From assembly GCA_046154695.1 (NCBI GenBank), contig JBJXFI010000047.1:1-14277 (forward strand): a DNA stretch of 14,277 nucleotides. The letters are read 5' to 3'. The notes beneath the pieces are model-generated. The model did no database searches, was not told where the DNA came from, and saw only the letters and a program-made list of their open reading frames with translations. Position numbers and translations under genes: made by a program. Each line of letters begins with the position of its first letter. The first letter of the stretch is position 1. Origin of the DNA: DALYLB01 sp046154695. GTDB taxonomy: Bacteria; Acidobacteriota; Blastocatellia; RBC074. This document shows positions 1 through 5,350 of the stretch, piece by piece.

Positions 1-624
1 GGTGTGCCGTTCAATTATCTGGTTTCCGACGAGCGCCTGCTGCCGCTGGAATCGATCCGCTTTTTTCAACTGGACTGGCTGTGGATGGATTGCCTGCTGG
101 ACGGCGCGTTCAGCATCGGCCGCGTGATGGCGGCCGATCATCAGCGGGACGGCGCGCACGCCAAAAGCCCGGCCGCCAATCCGCACGCTCGCGTCAGCGG
201 CCTGCTGCTGCGGTCGGAGGTTGTGTCGGGCTGGCCGGGGCTGCTGGTGGATGCGTTCAACGGCGAACAGGTATTGAAGCTGCTCCGGATGGACCGCCTC
301 TCGGCCAACGTTCTGCTGTGCCTGTTCGAGGGGGACGCGACGGCCTTCGAGATTCATCAGCGACCGGAGATGCTCCATTTCGGGTTGGATCATTCCGACG
401 GCGGGCTCTATAAAAAATTGCGGGACAGCCAGGGCCGTGAAGGCGGCGACTCGATCCGGTCCATTCCCTGGAGGACTGAACCGGCCCGCGTGATCTCCGT
501 GACGACGCTCGCGGCGAACATCAAAGCGAAACTGGCGCCCACTGACGGCGTCTTCACGTCTGCGCAATTCGCTTTTCAGATGGTCGAGAATGTGGAGCGG
601 GTGAGATTTTCATCCGGCGCGTAA
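1..624 (+). CDS. Uncharacterised protein, 5'-truncated by the window edge; phage-tail-like locus family suspected
   Basis: The frame is open from the first base to a TAA at 622-624, about 207 residues. A GTG at 4 could be read as a start, but the frame is already open before it and the opening residues (GVPFNYLVSDERLLP) look internal, so the true start is probably off the window. Visible landmarks are PLESIRFFQLDWLW near residue 15, LDGAFSIGR near 34, a GLLLRSEVVSGWPGL block near 67, LRMDRLSANVLLCLFEG near 93, and IHQRPEMLHFGL near 117. From memory, this combination (ESIRFF, DGAFSIGR, VVSGWPGL, LRM-RLS, LLCLF, LHFG) marks an unnamed family encoded beside contractile-injection or phage-tail-like modules. 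That link is recollection and I cannot test it here. No transmembrane segment is evident. I assign no enzymatic function. Confidence 0.7.
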   Translation, partial: GVPFNYLVSDERLLPLESIRFFQLDWLWMDCLLDGAFSIGRVMAADHQRDGAHAKSPAANPHARVSGLLLRSEVVSGWPGLLVDAFNGEQVLKLLRMDRLSANVLLCLFEGDATAFEIHQRPEMLHFGLDHSDGGLYKKLRDSQGREGGDSIRSIPWRTEPARVISVTTLAANIKAKLAPTDGVFTSAQFAFQMVENVERVRFSSGA

Positions 625-719
625 AATCTGGCCATAATTCGAGATCGATCCCATCAATTTCAACCCGAAATCGCCTCGGTGAGCCTGCTCAGACAGATCG
701 ATCAGGTCTATGAGACAGG

Positions 720-1373
720 TCAAGGCCGCTTTTTTCGTTCCGCCGTATTTCGCGCCTTCTTCCTCGCGGGCGTATGGGGCAGGGGATGTGGAGCTGAATG
801 ATAATGTAAGATTTTTTCCAGGTTATCGGCGATTTCCGGCATCTCCAGCGCATCGGCGAATTGCTGAACCCAGTAGAGGACGCGGGTGGTGTCCAGGTCC
901 GGCGTCACACTGAGAATGGCGTCAATGTCGGCCAAATCTTTGGGCCGCTGGGCTACTGCTTTGGTGATCACCAGGTCTTCGGGGGTGGGGACTCTTATCG
1001 CCAATCCTCCCACAATGAGCTTCTTAGACCTTTCAATCATTTCACGCTCAAATTCAAGCCCGCCCAGTGAGAGGTCAATGCTGATGCCGGAGGTCTCGTG
1101 TTTTAGCAGGAGCACTCTGGATTTCCGGGCAAAATCCAACGCATCGCTGATGCGTTGGATGATTCCGTGCGCTTTTCCTGTTTCCAGAAAGGATTCCCAC
1201 GCTCGCTCCTCCAGCCAGATCACGGCGTCGATGTCCTGCGTCGCTCGCGGCTGCGCGATCAGCGAGACCGCCACGCCGCCAATGGACGTGCCCGGCGTCC
1301 GTTCCGCGTCGAGCCATTCGAACAGGGATCGAAGCGCCTCAATAAACGGGTCAGGAAGTTTGAGATTGTCCAT
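720..1373 (-). CDS. AbiEii-like nucleotidyltransferase (putative toxin)
   Basis: A 217-residue protein when started at the ATG at 1373. An AGAG-type ribosome site lies just upstream, and homologous-looking sequence begins at this Met; a longer frame runs back to 1448. The nucleotidyltransferase core shows as IGGVAVSLIAQPRATQDIDA at residues 31-50, with the GG and DxD (D47, D49) that bind nucleotide and metal, and a third acidic residue in ISIDLS (D100). A C-terminal helix has the pattern TPEDLVITKAVAQRPKDLADI (first residue 130), usual for AbiEii/DUF6036-type enzymes. The last ~28 residues are basic (ARKKARNTAERKKRP) and look like a lineage tail. Its start lies 23 bases inside the preceding small gene, so the two are translationally linked. 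AbiEii-type enzymes act as toxins by modifying tRNA or other targets; whether this one is toxic is inference. Confidence 0.8.
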   Translation of the reverse strand: MDNLKLPDPFIEALRSLFEWLDAERTPGTSIGGVAVSLIAQPRATQDIDAVIWLEERAWESFLETGKAHGIIQRISDALDFARKSRVLLLKHETSGISIDLSLGGLEFEREMIERSKKLIVGGLAIRVPTPEDLVITKAVAQRPKDLADIDAILSVTPDLDTTRVLYWVQQFADALEMPEIADNLEKILHYHSAPHPLPHTPARKKARNTAERKKRP

Positions 1374-1596
1374 GCATCCGCTCTCGTAATCGTTGCCAGC
1401 GAAGCAGTATCTCTTCCTCGCCAACCCGCATTCGTTCCGTCCACCCAAGTGATTTGCCGGCCTGGAACATGATGGCTAGTTGGCGGAGTTTTTCGACCAA
1501 CGGCGTCTCCCTGAGTTCCTCCGCGATCCGCTCGTTCGCCTGTTGCCACCCGGATCGGAAAAGCTGTGCTTCTTCTTTTGTCATAACTTGAGGCAT
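1351..1596 (-). CDS. Small charged protein, putative antitoxin/partner of the nucleotidyltransferase
   Basis: An 81-residue hydrophilic, helical protein. Key stretches are TKEEAQLFRSGWQQANERIAEELRETP (residues 6-32, quoted in part: NERIAEELRETP), VEKLRQLAIMF (34-44), GKSLGW (47-52) and LLRWQRLRERM (64-74). From memory, this pattern of a Glu/Arg-rich N-terminus followed by T-P-x-x-x-K-L-R-Q-L recurs in unnamed small proteins encoded directly before AbiEii-like nucleotidyltransferases. Its stop lies 23 bases inside the downstream gene, typical of a co-translated pair. Two starts are possible: the ATG at 1596 (used here) or the ATG at 1584, giving MTKEE; neither has a strong Shine-Dalgarno. No helix-turn-helix is obvious, so autoregulation is unproven. 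The antitoxin role is inferred from position only. Confidence 0.65.
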   Translation of the reverse strand: MPQVMTKEEAQLFRSGWQQANERIAEELRETPLVEKLRQLAIMFQAGKSLGWTERMRVGEEEILLRWQRLRERMHGQSQTS

Positions 1597-1612
1597 ACAA
1601 TCAATCTTGGAA

Positions 1613-1626
1613 TCAATATCGATTGA
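1613..1626. promoter_or_regulatory. Inverted repeat upstream of the toxin-antitoxin-like pair (candidate operator)
   Basis: TCAAT-ATCG-ATTGA has 5-bp perfect arms around a 4-base centre. It lies 17 bases upstream of the small gene's start at 1596, inside an A+T-rich 40-base patch that contrasts with the GC-rich surroundings. A partial direct copy (TCAATC) lies at 1601-1606. The position suits an operator or promoter for the pair. The arms are short and the call is weak. Confidence 0.2.
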
Positions 1627-1740
1627 ACCTTACCACGATCGCATTATGGCTTCCACATCTTTATCGACGCGATTGTCTGGCCCATTTTGCGCGCCATCAC
1701 GATCTCGAACGGCCGGTTTCCGAGGCGGATCGCGGGACCA

Positions 1741-3294
1741 TCATTCGCTGATCTGGGGAATGGCGCGGATCGCGTGACCGAGCTGCTGGGCCGAATGGAC
1801 GCGCCAGCGGGCGTCGTCGCGCGCCTGGAAGTCGTCGCGGTAATGGCCGCCGCGGCTCTCTTCGCGCCAGAGGGCGGCTTCGGTCATGAGGCGGGCGAGA
1901 GTGGCGAAGGTGCGGGTGCGGGGGTTGAGCTTCTCTTCGATGAGGCGGTCGCATTCGGCGAGGGCGGCGCCGAGGTCGCCGGCGCGGCGGATGAGGCCGG
2001 CCTTCCACCACATCAGCTCCTGGACGCGGGCCTTGGTTCGCGGATCGAGCCGCCAGTCGGCGAGGTCGAATTCGATGGGGTCGGGTTCGGATCGCTCGAG
2101 ACCGGGCGGGGCGTCGTCGAGGACGGCGGCGCCGGCACGCGCGCCGAAGACGAGGCCTTCGAGCAGGGAATTGCTAGCGAGGCGATTCGCGCCGTGGACG
2201 CCCGTGCAGGAGACTTCACCGGCGGCGTACAGCCCGGGGAGCGTCGTTCGCCCGCGCGTGTCGGTCTTGACGCCGCCCATCACATAATGGACGGCCGGGC
2301 TCACCGGAAGCAGGTCGCGGGTCAGATCGAGGTCGTAGCGCAGGCAGGTCTCGTGGATTTTCGGGAACCGTTCGCGCAGAAACGCGGCGTCCAGATGCGT
2401 CAGGTCCAGATACATCCAGCGCGTGTCTGTTCGCCGCATCTCGGCGACGATCGCGCGGGCGACGATGTCGCGGGGGGCGAGCTCGCCGCGGTCGTCGTAC
2501 CGCCGGGCGAAGGCCTCGCCGTCGTGGTTGCGCAGAATCGCGCCCTCGCCGCGCAGGGCTTCCGAGAGCAGGAACCGGGGCGCTTCGGGCAGGGCGAGCG
2601 CCGTCGGATGGAACTGCACGAATTCGAGGTCGCACAGCATCGCGCCCGCGGCGTACGCCATCGCCATTCCGTCGCCCGTGGCGATGCTCGGATTGGTCGT
2701 CTGGGCGAAGATCTGGCCCGCGCCTCCCGTGGCCAGCACGACGGCGCGCGCGATCATCTCGCGCCGCAGGCTCTCGTTCGGATCGACGTATCGAACGCCG
2801 ATGCAGCGGCCGTCCTCGACGATCAGGCCGATCGTCGCCGCATGAGCCGTCAACTGGATGTTGGGATGCTTCCGGGCGTGCGCGATCAGCGACCGGACGA
2901 TCTCGCGCCCCGTCGAATCGCCGTGCGCGTGCAGAATGCGGCGGCGCGAATGGGCCGCCTCCCGCGTGAAGGCGAGCCCTTCTCCCTCGCGGTCGAACTG
3001 GGCGCCCCACCCGATCAGCTCGGTGATGTACCGGGGGCCCTCCTCGACCAGCACGCGGACCGCCTTTTCGTCGCAGAGGCCCGCGCCGGCATTGAGCGTG
3101 TCCTCGATATGAAGCGAGATCTCGTCATCGTCCGAAAGCGCCACCGCCACGCCTCCCTGCGCGTATTCGGTGTTCGATTCATCCAGGCGATCCTTGGTCA
3201 GAACGGTGACCCGCCCGTGTTTCGCCAATTCAATTGCGGCCCGGAGTCCCGCGACGCCGCTGCCCAAAACGATATAGTCCTGTGGCGTTCTCAT
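1741..3294 (-). CDS. nadB: L-aspartate oxidase
   Basis: A complete 517-residue flavoprotein of the succinate dehydrogenase/fumarate reductase family (E. coli NadB is 540). It oxidises L-aspartate to iminoaspartate, the first step of de novo NAD synthesis, in the cytosol. Visible are the FAD Rossmann motif GSGVAGLRAA (11-20), the NTEYAQGGVA segment (41-50) contacting FAD, HAHGDSTGREI (122-132), VLATGGAGQIF (186-196), the substrate/capping region EFVQFHPTAL (224-233), RFLLSEALRGEGA (240-252) and APRDIVARAI (273-282), and the FAD-closing block GEVSCTGVHGANRLASNSLL (359-378). The C-terminal helical domain ends with SRGGHYRDDF (480-489), typical of NadB and unlike SdhA. It starts 10 bases after rlmN and is surely cotranscribed with it. 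nadA and nadC are not in the window. Confidence 0.97.
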   Translation of the reverse strand: MRTPQDYIVLGSGVAGLRAAIELAKHGRVTVLTKDRLDESNTEYAQGGVAVALSDDDEISLHIEDTLNAGAGLCDEKAVRVLVEEGPRYITELIGWGAQFDREGEGLAFTREAAHSRRRILHAHGDSTGREIVRSLIAHARKHPNIQLTAHAATIGLIVEDGRCIGVRYVDPNESLRREMIARAVVLATGGAGQIFAQTTNPSIATGDGMAMAYAAGAMLCDLEFVQFHPTALALPEAPRFLLSEALRGEGAILRNHDGEAFARRYDDRGELAPRDIVARAIVAEMRRTDTRWMYLDLTHLDAAFLRERFPKIHETCLRYDLDLTRDLLPVSPAVHYVMGGVKTDTRGRTTLPGLYAAGEVSCTGVHGANRLASNSLLEGLVFGARAGAAVLDDAPPGLERSEPDPIEFDLADWRLDPRTKARVQELMWWKAGLIRRAGDLGAALAECDRLIEEKLNPRTRTFATLARLMTEAALWREESRGGHYRDDFQARDDARWRVHSAQQLGHAIRAIPQISE

Positions 3295-3304
3295 CTGCGA
3301 TCCA

Positions 3305-4351
3305 TTATCCCTGGGCCTGCTGCCTGGCCGCGAGTTGTCCGCATGCCGCCGAGATGTCCTGTCCTCGCGGCCGGCGTATGAAGGCGGGAAGGGCGCGATC
3401 GACCAGAATCTGCTGGAATCGCAGGATGCGATCCATCGTCGATGCGCGATAGGGAAGTTCCGGCGCGGGATTGTGCGGGATCAGATTGACCTTGGTTCGG
3501 ATTCCGTTGAGCAGCCGGACCAGACGCCGCGCGTCCTCATCCGAATCGTTGATGCCGTCGAGCATCACGTATTCGAAGGTCAGATATTCGCGGTCTTCGA
3601 GCGGATATTCGCGGCAGGCCGCCATCAATTCATCCAGACCGTATTTTCCATTGATGGGCATCAGGCCGGTCCGCGTTTCGTCGGTCGTCGCCGAGAGGGA
3701 GATCGCCAGATGCGGGCGCACCGGCTCCTGCGCGAAATCGCGGATTCGCGGCACGATGCCGGAGGTCGAGACCGTCACGCGCCTGGGGCTGATGCCCAGG
3801 CCGTTCCCCGCGGCCATGATCCTGATCGACTTCATGACTTCTTGATAATTGAGGAAGCTCTCGCCCATTCCCATGAAGACAAGATTGGTTCCGTGCGGCG
3901 TCTCGCTGCCGGGGCCGTATACTTCATTCAGCACGATGACGACCTGCGAGACGATCTCGCCCGCCGTCATATTCCGCTTCACGCCGAGCTGCGCCGTCAT
4001 GCAGAACTTGCAGCCCACCGCGCATCCGACCTGGCAGCTGATGCAGATCGTGTCGCGCCGCTCATCGGGCATGAAGACGGCCTCGACCTCGCGCTCATCG
4101 CCGAGCCGAAGCAAATACCGGCGCGTCCCGTCCGTGGAATAGAAGACATTCGCGATCGCGGTTTCGGTGACGCGCGCCGCCCCGGCGATCTTCTCCCGCA
4201 GCGCCTTCGACAGGTCGGTCATCCGCTCGACATCGAGCACCCGGCGGCCATAGATCGACTGATGGATCTGCTTTCCGCGAAACGGCGCCTCGCCCAGCTC
4301 CCGCGCGAACTCGATCAACTCCTCTTCCGTCTTGCCCAGCAATGTTGTCAT
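3305..4351 (-). CDS. rlmN: Dual-specificity 23S rRNA (A2503) / tRNA (A37) C2-methyltransferase, radical SAM
   Basis: A 348-residue radical-SAM enzyme that methylates C2 of A2503 in 23S rRNA and usually A37 of some tRNAs. The iron-sulfur cluster motif is C110-x3-C114-x2-C117 (GCAVGCKFC). The two cysteines of the methyl-transfer cycle are both present: C103 in TICISC, matching E. coli C118, and C337 in DISAACGQL, matching the methylated C355. Other family marks are GEIVSQV (131-137), VTVSTSGIVP (192-201), HLAISLSA (214-221), MPINGKY (231-237), FEYVMLDGIND (259-269), NLIPHNP (289-295) and RRPRGQDI (326-333). The SAM-binding loop reads GMGESFLN (161-168) rather than the common GMGEPLxN, a modest variation. 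It is the first gene of an operon with nadB 10 bases downstream. No Shine-Dalgarno is visible before its ATG. Confidence 0.97.
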   Translation of the reverse strand: MTTLLGKTEEELIEFARELGEAPFRGKQIHQSIYGRRVLDVERMTDLSKALREKIAGAARVTETAIANVFYSTDGTRRYLLRLGDEREVEAVFMPDERRDTICISCQVGCAVGCKFCMTAQLGVKRNMTAGEIVSQVVIVLNEVYGPGSETPHGTNLVFMGMGESFLNYQEVMKSIRIMAAGNGLGISPRRVTVSTSGIVPRIRDFAQEPVRPHLAISLSATTDETRTGLMPINGKYGLDELMAACREYPLEDREYLTFEYVMLDGINDSDEDARRLVRLLNGIRTKVNLIPHNPAPELPYRASTMDRILRFQQILVDRALPAFIRRPRGQDISAACGQLAARQQAQG

Positions 4352-4360
4352 ATGTTCTGG

Positions 4361-4388
4361 ATTGTAGCCTACGCGGAAGCAATGAAAA
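4361..4388 (-). promoter_or_regulatory. Candidate sigma70-type promoter of rlmN-nadB
   Basis: On the minus strand a TACAAT (4366-4361; 5 of 6 to consensus) follows TTTTCA (4388-4383; 4 of 6) with a 16-base spacer. The -10 ends 9 bases before the rlmN ATG, so the message would be leaderless or nearly so, which fits the missing Shine-Dalgarno. The REP-like element ends only 9 bases upstream of the -35. Confidence 0.4.
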
Positions 4389-4397
4389 AATAGTTCT

Positions 4398-4474
4398 CGT
4401 TTGGAGTTCCGCCTTCAGGCGGTCAATGAGCAGCAGGAAAGATGAAGTGGCCGCGTAAACGCGGAGCCCAAACG
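4398..4474. repeat. REP-like inverted-repeat element, copy 1
   Basis: The left arm begins CGTTTGGAGTTCCGCC and the right arm ends CGCGGAGCCCAAACG. The outermost 7 bases (CGTTTGG/CCAAACG) pair perfectly. Each arm also folds on itself: CCGCC-TTCA-GGCGG on the left and CCGCG-TAAA-CGCGG on the right. The arms are separated by about 28 unrelated bases. It starts 3' of the methyltransferase stop at 4483 and ends just upstream of the rlmN promoter. Related sequence recurs at 7521-7583 and 14227-14251. There is no T-run, so a simple terminator is unlikely. Confidence 0.75.
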
Positions 4475-4482
4475 AGCGCCGC

Positions 4483-5253
4483 TCATCCGGCGAGGGGGCG
4501 GCGGGCGAGGCAGATGACAGAGAGGCCCGCGGGCAGCCTCGCCCCGGCGCGGCGGAGGAATCGCCCCTCCCAAAGGAGCGCGCGCCGCAGCAGGCGATTG
4601 AGCCATTCCAGATGCGGCGGCAGCGGCTTGACGTCCGAGCCGCCGTCTGCCAGCCCCAGCCGTTTCAATGCCAGCCGCCGAATGGCGGCAATCGGAAAGA
4701 GCAGGCTGTTGGCGTAGGTTTCGCGAAGAACCTCGAACCCCGCCCGCTCCATCTTTTTCCGCAGCTCTTCCGACCGATATCGCCGCTGGGTGCCGAGAGC
4801 GAGATCGTGGCCGCTCTTCATCCACTCATAAGCGGCGCAGCGAACGAAGGCGATCCCGCCCGGGCGAAGCGCGCGAAACATCTCCCGGATCGCCTGTTCG
4901 TCGGCGCCCTCCCCGGGGATCTGCACCAGCACATCGAAGCTCGTCACGAGATCGAACGATTCGTCCGCGAAAGGCAGGTCGGTGGCCGAGGCCTGCGCGA
5001 GACGGCGCGCCCCGCGCTCCCGGCAGAATTGCAGCGCCGTCTCGATCAGATCGACGCCGGTGATGGCTCCATCGCCGGCATAGCGGGAGAGCCATTCCAG
5101 ATTGCCCCCCGTCCCGCAGCCCGCATCGAGAATTTCACGGCTCCCCGCCGGCAGATGCGGATCGAGCAGCGCCGCCGCGATCTCCCGCATCCCGGCGAAC
5201 CACCAGAACCGCTCTTCGAGTTGGTAGAGGTATTCGTAATCCTCGGTCTTCAT
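4483..5253 (-). CDS. Class I SAM-dependent methyltransferase (glycan-locus type)
   Basis: A 256-residue protein when started at the ATG at 5253. A longer frame reaches 5331, but its extra residues come from heptamer-repeat DNA and look non-native. The Rossmann SAM motif is ILDAGCGTGGNL (41-52), the acidic residue binding the ribose is D68 in GVDLIETAL, and DLPFADESFDLV (92-103) and ALRPGG (128-133) are motifs II-III of the UbiE/Methyltransf_11 group. The N-terminus YLYQLEERFWWFAGMREI (9-26) and the C-terminus LSVICLARRP (244-253) match, from memory, a subgroup common near polysaccharide and membrane glycosyltransferase genes. The substrate is unknown; a sugar or lipid carrier is a guess from the divergently transcribed GT-C-like neighbour. 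No Shine-Dalgarno is visible before the start. Confidence 0.88.
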   Translation of the reverse strand: MKTEDYEYLYQLEERFWWFAGMREIAAALLDPHLPAGSREILDAGCGTGGNLEWLSRYAGDGAITGVDLIETALQFCRERGARRLAQASATDLPFADESFDLVTSFDVLVQIPGEGADEQAIREMFRALRPGGIAFVRCAAYEWMKSGHDLALGTQRRYRSEELRKKMERAGFEVLRETYANSLLFPIAAIRRLALKRLGLADGGSDVKPLPPHLEWLNRLLRRALLWEGRFLRRAGARLPAGLSVICLARRPLAG

Positions 5254-5257
5254 TTGT

Positions 5258-5291
5258 GGTTGTCGGTTGTGTTGGTTGTCGGTTGTCGGTT
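5258..5291. repeat. Heptamer repeat tract (GGTTGTC units)
   Basis: Units GGTTGTC (5258-5264), GGTTGTG (5265-5271), then after two bases GGTTGTC (5274-5280), GGTTGTC (5281-5287) and a partial GGTT. The tract starts 5 bases upstream of the methyltransferase ATG, where its ribosome site should be. It mirrors the tract at 5372-5397 in inverted orientation. Confidence 0.8.
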
Positions 5292-5350
5292 CCTGCGCTA
5301 CATTCAACGGAACACGATCACAAGTCATCAATACTGGGTGGGCGAGACTA

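Noticed and set aside
610..790. Alternative minus-strand frame past the nucleotidyltransferase stop (ending NYGQILRAG)
   Set aside because: It could indicate a frameshifted longer C-terminus, but the enzyme's core is complete before this point and the basic tail is plausible. No family match is recognised.
1630..1740. nadB frame staying open for 36 codons after its TGA (possible readthrough)
   Set aside because: NadB already ends normally, the extension is highly polar with no family resemblance, and another frame here is also open, so chance is likely.
1687..3381. Long open frame antisense to nadB (564 codons)
   Set aside because: It mirrors the codon bias of a real GC-rich gene on the other strand. 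Its protein is low-complexity in Gly/Ala/Glu/Arg, while NadB is fully motif-supported.
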